DNA of 64,000 nt, taken from NCBI RefSeq assembly GCF_015223055.1, contig NZ_JADFBX010000005.1:372001-436000 (forward strand), in the 5' to 3' direction. The stretch is from Pedobacter sp. MC2016-24 (GTDB lineage Bacteria > Bacteroidota > Bacteroidia > Sphingobacteriales > Sphingobacteriaceae). The notes under the pieces are model-generated. The model was not told the DNA's origin. It saw nothing but the letters and a program-made list of their open reading frames with translations, and made no database searches. A program made the translations under genes and the position numbers. This document shows, in pieces, positions 1 to 7,610 of the stretch; position 1 is the stretch's first letter, and every line of letters begins with the position of its first letter.

Positions 1-253
1 CCATTCCTGTCCTAGCACCACGCCAAATCCGGTTACCTTTCAGATCAACACCAATAAAGTTCTTCTCCGGAAAAAACTTAGCCAGGTTTACAGAATATTC
101 TCCTTTACCACAAGCCAGTTCCAATACAATCGGATGGTCATTTTTAAAATGCTCAGAAGCCCATTTCCCTTTTAAAGGCTTACCCTCATCCAACTGGTAT
201 ACATTTGGGAAGGTGTCTATCTCTGCAAACTTTCTTAACTTATCTTTACCCAC
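1..253 (-). CDS. trmB: tRNA (guanine-N7-)-methyltransferase, 3' part missing
   Basis: This is the N-terminal part (about 84 residues) of TrmB, which uses S-adenosylmethionine to methylate N7 of G46 in tRNA. The reading frame contains ELACGKGEYSVNLA, the glycine-rich SAM-binding loop, followed by NFIGVDLKGNR, the acidic end of the next strand, both characteristic of TrmB. The frame runs off the left edge. The start is a GTG at 253: the frame is closed two codons upstream by TAA, and no in-frame ATG lies between. A TAAATTTG box at 270-277 would give a very short leader. It is divergent from the GDP-fucose synthase gene. Confidence 0.88.
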   Translation of the reverse strand, partial: MGKDKLRKFAEIDTFPNVYQLDEGKPLKGKWASEHFKNDHPIVLELACGKGEYSVNLAKFFPEKNFIGVDLKGNRIWRGARTGM

Positions 254-269
254 TACTTAATTTTTTATA

Positions 270-277
270 CAAATTTA
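270..277 (-). promoter_or_regulatory. -7 box of trmB promoter
   Basis: On the minus strand the site reads TAAATTTG, matching the Bacteroidota -7 consensus TAnnTTTG, 16 bases before the GTG of trmB. No good -33 TTTG was found at the usual distance, so the call rests on the -7 box and its position. Confidence 0.45.
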
Positions 278-327
278 GCCAAAAATACAATTAAATCCTT
301 CGAGTCGCTATGCTCGATCTGATTTTG

Positions 328-335
328 TACTTTTG
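328..335 (+). promoter_or_regulatory. -7 box of GDP-fucose synthase promoter
   Basis: TACTTTTG matches TAnnTTTG and lies 21 bases before the TTG start of the next gene. It is back to back with the trmB promoter in a 103-base divergent gap. No clear -33 element was seen. Confidence 0.45.
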
Positions 336-356
336 TAATATTATACAATAAAGATC

Positions 357-1286
357 TTGGAAAAAAACGCAAAAATATACGTAGCTGGTCACCGTGGAAT
401 GGTTGGTTCAGCCATTTACCGCAAATTGCTTAACGAAGGTTTTACCAATCTCCTCGTAAAAACTTCTTCAGAACTTGATCTTCGGGATCAAAATGCAGTA
501 ACCGATTTTTTTGAAACTGAAAAACCAGAATACGTGTTTTTAGCCGCGGCAAAAGTTGGTGGAATTGTGGCCAACAACACCTACCGTGCCGATTTTCTAT
601 ATGAAAACCTCTGCATCCAGAATAATGTTATCCATCAATCTTATAAAAACGGGGTAAAAAAACTCATGTTCCTGGGTTCAAGTTGCATCTATCCAAAACT
701 TGCGCCACAACCTTTAAAAGAAGAATACCTGTTAACCGGCCTGCTCGAAGAAACCAATGAACCTTATGCCATTGCTAAAATTGCAGGAATCAAAATGGCC
801 GATGCTTACCGTGCACAGTACAATTGCAATTTCATATCGGTAATGCCAACCAACTTATATGGTTATAACGACAATTACCACCCTCAAAACTCTCACGTAT
901 TACCAGCGCTGATCCGCAAGTTTCATGAAGCGAAAGTTAATGGAACTTCAGTAGTAAACATCTGGGGTTCCGGATCTCCCATGCGGGAATTTCTTTTCGC
1001 AGATGATCTGGCCGATGCCTGTTATTTCCTGATGCAAAATTACAACGAGCCTGGATTGGTGAACGTAGGAACTGGCGTAGATCTGACCATTAAAGATCTC
1101 GCCTTACTCATCAAGAGCATCATTGGTTTTGAAGGAACGCTAACATTCGACAGCAGTAAACCTGATGGCACACCGCGTAAACTGATGGATGTTTCTAAAC
1201 TACATGCCTTAGGCTGGAAACACCAGATTGAATTGGAAGAAGGCATCAAACTCGCCTACCGCGATTTTTTAAGTAAACACATTTAA
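357..1286 (+). CDS. fcl: GDP-L-fucose synthase
   Basis: An NAD(P)-dependent epimerase/reductase of the short-chain dehydrogenase superfamily that converts GDP-4-keto-6-deoxy-D-mannose to GDP-L-fucose in the cytoplasm, supplying fucose for surface glycans. The 309-residue length is normal for the family. Visible features are the Rossmann loop [10 protein letters not shown] near the N terminus, the SSCIYP serine motif, and the catalytic YAIAK (Tyr-x3-Lys) near residue 136. The start is an uncommon TTG; no in-frame ATG is nearby and the family's N terminus begins here. The partner GDP-mannose dehydratase (gmd) is not beside it. A rho-independent hairpin follows immediately. Confidence 0.93.
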   Translation: MEKNAKIYVAGHRGMVGSAIYRKLLNEGFTNLLVKTSSELDLRDQNAVTDFFETEKPEYVFLAAAKVGGIVANNTYRADFLYENLCIQNNVIHQSYKNGVKKLMFLGSSCIYPKLAPQPLKEEYLLTGLLEETNEPYAIAKIAGIKMADAYRAQYNCNFISVMPTNLYGYNDNYHPQNSHVLPALIRKFHEAKVNGTSVVNIWGSGSPMREFLFADDLADACYFLMQNYNEPGLVNVGTGVDLTIKDLALLIKSIIGFEGTLTFDSSKPDGTPRKLMDVSKLHALGWKHQIELEEGIKLAYRDFLSKHI

Positions 1287-1294
1287 CCCCATAA

Positions 1295-1321
1295 AGGAGC
1301 TGCTAAAAACAGCTCTTTTTT
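1295..1321 (+). terminator. rho-independent terminator after fcl
   Basis: Perfect 6-bp stem GAGCTG (1297-1302) / CAGCTC (1310-1315) with a 7-base A-rich loop and a following run of T. It lies nine bases after the fcl stop. Confidence 0.8.
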
Positions 1322-1376
1322 TACTTACATCATAATCAAAATTGATACCTTTACAAACTAAAGATCAATTTTAATT

Positions 1377-2309
1377 ATGACCCTGGTTCAATTGGAGTAT
1401 ATCGTCGCTGTAGATACCTACCGAAGCTTTGTTGGCGCTGCAGAAAAGTGTTTTGTTACCCAGCCAACTTTAAGTATGCAGGTACAAAAACTAGAAGAAA
1501 TGCTCAAAGTAAAAATTTTCGACCGCAGCAAACAACCTGTTGTGCCTACCGAAATCGGCTCACAGATCATTGAACAGGCTCGTCTGGTCTTACAGGAAAG
1601 TCATAAAATCAAAGAAATCATCAACAGTCAGCAACAAGAAGTAACCGGCGAACTGAAAGTAGGGATCATTCCTACTGTAGCCCCGTATTTACTCCCTAAA
1701 GTAATTGCAGCGATGATGGAAAAATATCCTGATTTAAAACTCCTCATTTGGGAATACACTACAGAAGATATCATACACCATTTAAAAACTGGGATCCTCG
1801 ACTGTGGTATACTGGCTACTCCGCTGGCAGACAACGCCATTGAAGAAACACCGCTGTATTATGAAAACTTTGTAACCTATATCAGTAAGAATAGCAAGCT
1901 CTATAAGAAAAAAACCATTGATGCTAACGATTTAGAAGATGAGAACATCTGGTTACTTAATGAAGGGCATTGCATGCGCTCACAGGTCCTGAACATCTGC
2001 AGGTCTACTAAAAACAATCGCTTGCAAGGCTTAACCTATAATACCGGAAGTGTAGAAACTCTGATCCGGATGGTGGACATCAATAATGGCGCTACCTTAC
2101 TTCCCGAACTGGCGTTGGAAGAACTCAGCAGTAAGCAGCTCAGTAAAGTAAGATATTTTAAGTCGCCGGAACCTGTTCGTGAAATCAGCCTGGTTACCCA
2201 TAAAAACTTCATCAAAAGAAGAATGCTAAATGCCTTAAAAGAAGAAATTCTGGAGGTGGTGCCAAAAACGATGAAGCAGAAAAAGAAAAAGGATGTCATA
2301 GGAATATAA
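1377..2309 (+). CDS. oxyR: LysR-type peroxide sensor OxyR
   Basis: A 310-residue LysR-family regulator. The N-terminal winged helix-turn-helix (about 1-60) is followed by the substrate-binding-like effector domain. Residues 194-210 read LNEGHCMRSQVLNICRS, placing cysteines at exactly 199 and 208, the numbers of the peroxide-reactive pair of E. coli OxyR that forms the activating disulfide. This supports a true OxyR rather than a generic LysR protein. Likely targets are peroxide-defence genes; the window carries a superoxide dismutase and a peroxiredoxin operon, but I saw no proof of binding sites there. Only 11 bases separate it from the following 7TM gene, so the two may be cotranscribed. 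Confidence 0.9.
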   Translation: MTLVQLEYIVAVDTYRSFVGAAEKCFVTQPTLSMQVQKLEEMLKVKIFDRSKQPVVPTEIGSQIIEQARLVLQESHKIKEIINSQQQEVTGELKVGIIPTVAPYLLPKVIAAMMEKYPDLKLLIWEYTTEDIIHHLKTGILDCGILATPLADNAIEETPLYYENFVTYISKNSKLYKKKTIDANDLEDENIWLLNEGHCMRSQVLNICRSTKNNRLQGLTYNTGSVETLIRMVDINNGATLLPELALEELSSKQLSKVRYFKSPEPVREISLVTHKNFIKRRMLNALKEEILEVVPKTMKQKKKKDVIGI

Positions 2310-2320
2310 ATGCGATCCCC

Positions 2321-4234
2321 ATGTCTAACAAATCTAAACCAATCGGCCTGTCCTGCTGGAAATCTATTATAGTTCTGTTTTGCCTGCTGAACACATTGGC
2401 TTCAAAAGCACAGGAGCGGGTTTTACTACAGGACGGGATCAGCAAACATATCTTCATTTATAAGGAAATAGAATCTTTTGTAGACACCACCAACAAGCTT
2501 ACCATCAAAGATGTGATCAAGCCTGCATTTTCTGACAAATTTAAACCCAGTAAAACCTTTACGCCTACCAACTATCAATATCTGCACAATGGCTGGTATA
2601 GAATTAAAATAAACCATAGCCAGGCCGTAAAAAATAGCTGGATCCTAGAATTTTTTGACCAGACCATAGAGGAAATACATTTTTACACCCCCGATCATCA
2701 GGGAGCATACTCGCAACAGAGCTTTGGTGCGGCTAGACCATTTGACCAAAGATTTTATTTCCATAAAAACTTTGCATTGAACTTGGATACCGCATTTAAA
2801 GGCGACCGTATTTATTACTTTTCAGTCAAATCAAGTCACCCGTCCAATGTGATGGTTGTCCTTAAACCTGTAGTATCCTATTTTAAATATGCGTTAAAGG
2901 AATATTACCTATTTGGAATATACTACGGCATGATCCTGATCTTTAGTCTGTACAATTTCATGATGTTTCTTGCGGTTAAACAAAAGCAATATATCTATTA
3001 CATCATCTACAATTTAAGCATAGGGATGTTTGAAATGAGTTCTAACGGAATTGCCTATCAATACCTATGGCCCGATTCTCCGGAATGGAATGGAATTGCC
3101 TTTGGGGTGATGCTTTACCTGGCCAGCATTTCTTCCATGCTGTTTACCCGTGAGTTTTTATACACCAAGACAAAAGCCCCAACTCTAAATAAACTGATCC
3201 TTGTAGCAATTGGTATCAGGACACTGTTTTTTGGGGCATGTTTATTCATAGACGAACAGTTATTTAACTACAAATATATTGAGATTATTCCGCTCGTCAT
3301 CTGCTATTTTACCGGTTGGTACGTATATAAAAAAGGTTACCGCCCGGCAAGGTTTTTCGTTGCTGGTTACACATTCCTGGTTTTGGGCGTACTGATTAGG
3401 GTCGTAAAAACAGTTTACCCCTATAATCTTCCTTTTGGACCAGCAAACTTTTATAGCCTTAGTTTTTGCTTTATCATGGAAATGCTATTTGTTTCGTTCG
3501 CCATTAGTGACAAGGTGCGTCTGCTAAAAAAGAAAAAGGACAAAGCCCAATCGCGTATGTTCCAGGAAATAAAGCTAAATCAGCTCTTAAAGGACAATCA
3601 GAATAAAGAGCTGGAAAAACAGGTATTGCTAAGAACCAAAGAGGTGATCGCGCAATCCGAGATCATTAAATCTCAAAACGAAGAGTTACTTAATATGAAT
3701 GAGTTACTCAATCTTAAAGCAGAAGAGATCAATAAAATAAATGAATTTCTAAAAAGAGATAACATCGAGCTGCAAACAGACATTGAAAAAGTAAGCCAAG
3801 CTAGGGTAATGTCTAAAGAAGTTGATTTCACCGAGTTTAGTAAAATATATCCAGATAACAACGCCTGTTTTAAATTCCTTGCAGAACTGAAGTGGAATGA
3901 TCAATATCAATGTCGAAAATGCGGTAATGTGCATTATTTTGAAGGCATTTCGCCTCATAGCAGAAGATGCTCTAAATGTGGCTATGATGAATCTGTAACA
4001 ACGAATACGATCTTCCACAACAGCAAAATCCCCATCAATAAAGCATTCTATATCATCTTCTTAATGTATTCCAGCAATGGAAAAATCTCTTCTTACAAAC
4101 TATCCGAAATTCTTTCCATGCGCCAAGGAACCTGCTGGGCCTATAGCAACAAAGTCAAAAAAATAATGGACGAGCGGAAGAAAGAGCTGAAAAATGCCGG
4201 AGAAAAGGGATGGAGCAAGCTCGTTCTGTTGTAA
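2321..4234 (+). CDS. 7TM-DISM membrane sensor fused to IS1595-type transposase zinc-ribbon/HTH domain
   Basis: 637 residues. A signal peptide ends near AQ at 30-31. Residues about 45-185 form a DISMED2-like periplasmic domain, a family predicted to be a carbohydrate-binding jelly roll. Residues about 190-395 contain seven hydrophobic segments (7TMR-DISM_7TM). A charged coiled coil spans about 400-500. The C terminus (about 503-637) matches the N-terminal part of IS1595-family transposases: a zinc ribbon with cysteines 531, 534, 550 and 553, the TTNTIFHNSKIPINKAFY stretch, and a helix-turn-helix with KLSEILSMRQGTCW. The DDE-type catalytic domain is absent, so it is not a transposase. I infer a membrane-tethered DNA-binding regulator. 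It lies between oxyR and the PUL, 242 bases before the GH2 gene. Confidence 0.85.
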   Translation: MSNKSKPIGLSCWKSIIVLFCLLNTLASKAQERVLLQDGISKHIFIYKEIESFVDTTNKLTIKDVIKPAFSDKFKPSKTFTPTNYQYLHNGWYRIKINHSQAVKNSWILEFFDQTIEEIHFYTPDHQGAYSQQSFGAARPFDQRFYFHKNFALNLDTAFKGDRIYYFSVKSSHPSNVMVVLKPVVSYFKYALKEYYLFGIYYGMILIFSLYNFMMFLAVKQKQYIYYIIYNLSIGMFEMSSNGIAYQYLWPDSPEWNGIAFGVMLYLASISSMLFTREFLYTKTKAPTLNKLILVAIGIRTLFFGACLFIDEQLFNYKYIEIIPLVICYFTGWYVYKKGYRPARFFVAGYTFLVLGVLIRVVKTVYPYNLPFGPANFYSLSFCFIMEMLFVSFAISDKVRLLKKKKDKAQSRMFQEIKLNQLLKDNQNKELEKQVLLRTKEVIAQSEIIKSQNEELLNMNELLNLKAEEINKINEFLKRDNIELQTDIEKVSQARVMSKEVDFTEFSKIYPDNNACFKFLAELKWNDQYQCRKCGNVHYFEGISPHSRRCSKCGYDESVTTNTIFHNSKIPINKAFYIIFLMYSSNGKISSYKLSEILSMRQGTCWAYSNKVKKIMDERKKELKNAGEKGWSKLVLL

Positions 4235-4365
4235 GTCCTATTTTTTTTAAAATTTATTGATGTGTATTAAAGTCAAATGTTACGATTTGGCAAAAGGGCG
4301 TTTTGCGCCTGTATATCAGCCTAAAAGCGCAACTGTCTTAATGCCACCAAAGCGTCTTAAACAAC

Positions 4366-4396
4366 CTGCAACTATCTATAAATTAGAATGTTGCAG
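4366..4396 (+). promoter_or_regulatory. inverted repeat upstream of the PUL promoter
   Basis: CTGCAAC at 4366-4372 and GTTGCAG at 4390-4396 form a 7-bp perfect inverted repeat with a 17-base spacer, ending nine bases before the proposed -33 element. The position suits an activator-binding site for the PUL. The rest of the 4235-4476 gap holds a T-run after the stop codon and a weak GGCG/CGCC hairpin, with nothing else I recognise. Confidence 0.35.
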
Positions 4397-4405
4397 CAAA
4401 ATAAA

Positions 4406-4438
4406 CTTGTTTTATTAGCGCACAGTATCATACATTTG
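4406..4438 (+). promoter_or_regulatory. promoter of the polysaccharide utilisation locus
   Basis: TACATTTG at 4431-4438 is an exact TAnnTTTG -7 box. A CTTG at 4406-4409, 21 bases upstream, can serve as the -33 element. Transcription would begin near 4445, giving a leader of about 32 bases before the GH2 start. Confidence 0.6.
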
Positions 4439-4439
4439 T

Positions 4440-4462
4440 ACAAATAACCAAATACAAACCAC
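4440..4462 (+). repeat. leader sequence copy 1 (before GH2 gene)
   Basis: ACAAATAACCAAATA followed by CAAACCAC. The first 15 bases are identical to 7574-7588 before susC, and the next eight match at six positions. It falls in the predicted 5' untranslated region of the PUL transcript. Confidence 0.5.
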
Positions 4463-4476
4463 CACATTATCATTTC

Positions 4477-6321
4477 ATGAAACGGAAATCCTCATCAGCA
4501 TTAGTCTTTGGCCTGCTTCTATTTTTCACCATTTCCAAAGTACAAGCCCAAAACGATTTGATTACCAACACAGCCGCACGTCAGTCTTTGAGTTTAAATG
4601 GAAAATGGGAATACATTATTGATCCATACGAAACCGGTTTCTATGACTACCGGTTTAAGGAACGGGCGGCGGGCGACCGGGAAGCCTACTGGAATTCGGA
4701 CGTACCGGATAACAAACTAGATCGTAAGGAGCACGGCTACATTTCAAAGTATAGCATCAATGTTCCTGGCGACTGGAATTCGCAGGATCCCAAGTTTAAA
4801 TATTATGAAGGAACTGTTTGGTATAAAAAATCTTTTGATTTTAAAAAGAAAAACCCATCAGATAAGCTGTTCCTCTATTTTGGAGCAGTAAACTACAGAA
4901 CCGATGTATATTTGAATGGAAAGAAACTGGGTAGCCATAAAGGCGGTTTTACCCCATTTAATTTTGAAATTCCGGATTCTGCTTTAAAGGACGAAGCAAA
5001 CTTCTTAATCGTCAAGGTCGACAATAAGCGCTATGCTGATGAAATACCAACGCTAAATACAGATTGGTGGAATTACGGTGGTATCACACGTGATGTACTC
5101 CTCATCAGCCTTCCAAAAGCATATATCAAGGATTATGTGATCCAACTCAACCCAAAAAATCCTGCAGGCAATGAGGTTTTAGGGAATGTGAAATTTGATG
5201 GCCCGGTAGCAGACAAAATGGTAAGTATAGAAATTCCGGAACTTAAGCTCAAAAAGCAATTTAAAGTCATCGGGAATGAAGCTAAAATCAATTTTACCCT
5301 TCCCAAATTCCAGCGCTGGTCGCCAGAAATGCCAAAACTATATGAAGTTATAGTTTCTTGCCAAACTGATCAGGTAAAAGAAAAAATCGGTTTCCGCAGT
5401 ATCAAAACCGAGGGGATTCAATTGATCTTAAATGATAAACCTATCTTTCTAAGAGGCATCAGTATTCATAGTGAAATCCCTCAGGAATCCAGAAGGGCCT
5501 ATAGCCAGAAAGACGCGGAGCAATTGCTCGGCTGGGCTAAAGAATTAGGTTGTAACATGGTTCGCCTGGCACATTATCCCCATGATGAAAAAATGACCAG
5601 ATTAGCAGATTCCCTAGGTTTAATGGTATGGTCAGAGATTCCTGTATACTGGACCATAAACTTTAGCAGTCAGAAAGTGTTGCAAAAAGCAAAGAAACAA
5701 CTGGATGAAATGATCACCAGAGACCATAACCGGGCCAGCGTTATCATCTGGTCGGTAGGAAATGAAACACCGGTTAGTGAAACCAGGACAAACTTCATGA
5801 AATCCTTATTAGCAACAGCCAAAAAGGATGATCCAACCCGCCTTGTAGCGGCTGCCCTGGAAGTGAATTACCATTCCGCTGAAAACCTGAGAACAATTGA
5901 TGATCCGCTTGGAGAATTTGTTGACATTGTGGCTTTTAACCAATACCTGGGCTGGTATGGCGGCACACCCGAAAGCTGCAGGGAAGCAAATTGGGCAACA
6001 AAATACAAGAAACCCTTATTTATTAGCGAAACGGGCGCTGAAGCTCTGGGCGGTTACCATGGTGATCGTACAACCTTGTGGACCGAAGAGTTTCAAGAGT
6101 GGTTTTATCAGGAGCAGATCGCTATGCTGAAGCGTATGCCTGCCAATTTTGTGGGTATCTCGCCCTGGATCCTGGCCGACTTCCGTTCACCGAGAAGAAA
6201 CAATCCAACCTATCAGGACGGCTGGAACAACAAAGGCTTCATCGACCAAAATGGCAGGAAAAAGAAATCCTTTTTCATCTTAAAAGAGTATTACAAAGAA
6301 ATCCAGCAAACACAAAAATAA
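4477..6321 (+). CDS. secreted glycoside hydrolase family 2 enzyme
   Basis: 614 residues with a signal peptide ending near VQAQ (22-25). The order is the GH2 type: an N-terminal sugar-binding jelly roll (about 35-215, with WYKKSF and the NTDWWNYGGITRDV patch), an immunoglobulin-like sandwich (about 215-310), then a TIM barrel. The acid/base is Glu430 in SVGNE and the nucleophile Glu518 in FISETG. GH2 covers beta-galactosidase, beta-glucuronidase, beta-mannosidase and others, and the sequence alone does not settle which. It is the first gene of the PUL and is followed after two bases by the GH5 gene, so its product probably trims beta-linked side groups or oligosaccharides in the periplasm. Confidence 0.9.
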   Translation: MKRKSSSALVFGLLLFFTISKVQAQNDLITNTAARQSLSLNGKWEYIIDPYETGFYDYRFKERAAGDREAYWNSDVPDNKLDRKEHGYISKYSINVPGDWNSQDPKFKYYEGTVWYKKSFDFKKKNPSDKLFLYFGAVNYRTDVYLNGKKLGSHKGGFTPFNFEIPDSALKDEANFLIVKVDNKRYADEIPTLNTDWWNYGGITRDVLLISLPKAYIKDYVIQLNPKNPAGNEVLGNVKFDGPVADKMVSIEIPELKLKKQFKVIGNEAKINFTLPKFQRWSPEMPKLYEVIVSCQTDQVKEKIGFRSIKTEGIQLILNDKPIFLRGISIHSEIPQESRRAYSQKDAEQLLGWAKELGCNMVRLAHYPHDEKMTRLADSLGLMVWSEIPVYWTINFSSQKVLQKAKKQLDEMITRDHNRASVIIWSVGNETPVSETRTNFMKSLLATAKKDDPTRLVAAALEVNYHSAENLRTIDDPLGEFVDIVAFNQYLGWYGGTPESCREANWATKYKKPLFISETGAEALGGYHGDRTTLWTEEFQEWFYQEQIAMLKRMPANFVGISPWILADFRSPRRNNPTYQDGWNNKGFIDQNGRKKKSFFILKEYYKEIQQTQK

Positions 6322-6323
6322 AT

Positions 6324-7556
6324 ATGAACAGATTAATCATACCATTTCTACTACTACTCCTACTGACCAGCTTTAACCAAAAAACACTTGCCCAAAGCAA
6401 GGGCTTTTTCAAGACCAACAAGGAAGAAATTATTGGTCCGGACGGCAAACCATTCCTCATCAAAGGAACCAATCTGGGCAACTGGTTGGTTCCCGAAGGT
6501 TATATGTTTAAATTTAAAAACACAAACTCCCCGGCAAAAATCCATGAAACAATTGCTCAGCTCATCGGTCCAGAACCAGCTAAAGAATTCTGGAAAAAAT
6601 ATTTGAACAATTACGTTACTGAAGCAGATATCCGGTACCTAAAAAAAATCGGTGTGAATTCCATCAGAGTGCCCTTCAATTACCGTCTTTTCAGCAATGA
6701 AGAATACCTGGGAGAAAACAATGCTACCAGGGGTATGGAATTACTTGACAGGGTCATTAAATGGTGTAAAAACGAAGGTTTATTTGTCATCCTTGATATG
6801 CATTGTGCACCAGGTGGTCAAACAGGGGATAACATAGACGATAGCTACGGATACCCGTTCCTTTTTGAAAACCAGGCAAATCAGCAACTCACCATTGACA
6901 TCTGGAAGAAAATCGCTACACGTTATAAAAATGAACAGACCGTAATGGGTTATGACCTATTAAATGAGCCGATCGCCCATTATTTCAATGCTGACTCTTT
7001 AGATCACCTGCTGCTCCCACTATACAAGAAAATCGTGAAAGAAATCAGAAGCATCGATAAAAATCACATCATCTTCCTGGGCGGTGCACAATGGAATACG
7101 AACTTCAAAGTATTCAACGATTTTTTTGATTCCAATATCGTTTACACTTTTCACAAATATGGCGATCAACCTTCATTGGGCAGCATCAAAAGATTCATTG
7201 AATTTAGAGCGAAGCAAAAAGTGCCGATATATATAGGCGAAACTGGCGAAAATACAGACGAGTGGATAAAAGAGTTCAGAACAGTACTTGAAAACAACAA
7301 CATCGGCTGGCACTTTTGGCCCTATAAAAAAATGGACAGTCCGAAAAATATCGCCTCGATTGTTCCGCCTCAAAATTACAACCTGCTGATTGATTACGCA
7401 GAAGCGCCAAAAAACAGTTACAAAGAAATTCGCGAAATCAAAGTTGACCGGATCAAAATCAAGCAAGTACTCAGCGACTTCCTGGAAGCCTGTAAGTTTG
7501 AGCGATGCCAATTTAACAAAGGCTACATCACAGCACTTGGGCTTCATGCCGGCTAA
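6324..7556 (+). CDS. secreted glycoside hydrolase family 5, exo-beta-1,3-glucanase-like
   Basis: 410 residues with a signal peptide (about 1-24, ending LAQ). GTNLGNWLVPEGYM at 48-61 resembles the start of the catalytic domain in fungal exo-beta-1,3-glucanases (Exg1-like GH5). Catalytic residues are Glu215 in LLNEP (acid/base) and Glu306 in IGETGE (nucleophile). The frame is open upstream to 6078, but that part only shadows the GH2 gene, and ATG 6324 begins a clean signal peptide two bases after the GH2 stop. The C-terminal 45 residues extend past the barrel. Cleavage of beta-1,3- or beta-1,6-linked glucan is the best guess; other GH5 specificities are possible. Confidence 0.85.
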   Translation: MNRLIIPFLLLLLLTSFNQKTLAQSKGFFKTNKEEIIGPDGKPFLIKGTNLGNWLVPEGYMFKFKNTNSPAKIHETIAQLIGPEPAKEFWKKYLNNYVTEADIRYLKKIGVNSIRVPFNYRLFSNEEYLGENNATRGMELLDRVIKWCKNEGLFVILDMHCAPGGQTGDNIDDSYGYPFLFENQANQQLTIDIWKKIATRYKNEQTVMGYDLLNEPIAHYFNADSLDHLLLPLYKKIVKEIRSIDKNHIIFLGGAQWNTNFKVFNDFFDSNIVYTFHKYGDQPSLGSIKRFIEFRAKQKVPIYIGETGENTDEWIKEFRTVLENNNIGWHFWPYKKMDSPKNIASIVPPQNYNLLIDYAEAPKNSYKEIREIKVDRIKIKQVLSDFLEACKFERCQFNKGYITALGLHAG

Positions 7557-7573
7557 CTGCCTTTTACTTACGT

Positions 7574-7596
7574 AACAAATAACCAAATATAAACTA
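7574..7596 (+). repeat. leader sequence copy 2 (before susC)
   Basis: ACAAATAACCAAATA then TAAACTAC, 15 bases identical to 4440-4454 plus six of the next eight. It lies in the 54-base gap between GH5 and susC, where no TAnnTTTG box is visible, so it is probably an internal leader that helps translation of susC or marks RNA processing. Confidence 0.5.
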
Positions 7597-7610
7597 CTAA
7601 ACAAACTTGT

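Noticed and set aside
2321-4234. IS1595 insertion sequence
   Set aside because: Only the zinc ribbon and HTH are present; there is no catalytic domain, and no terminal inverted repeats or target duplications flank the gene.
6078-6323. Upstream extension of the GH5 reading frame
   Set aside because: It only shadows the GH2 3' end in another frame and has no secretion signal; ATG 6324 starts a clean signal peptide two bases after the GH2 stop.
7173-7604. 143-codon open frame antisense to the GH5 gene
   Set aside because: It is fully covered by a well-supported gene, has no domain similarity and no promoter box.
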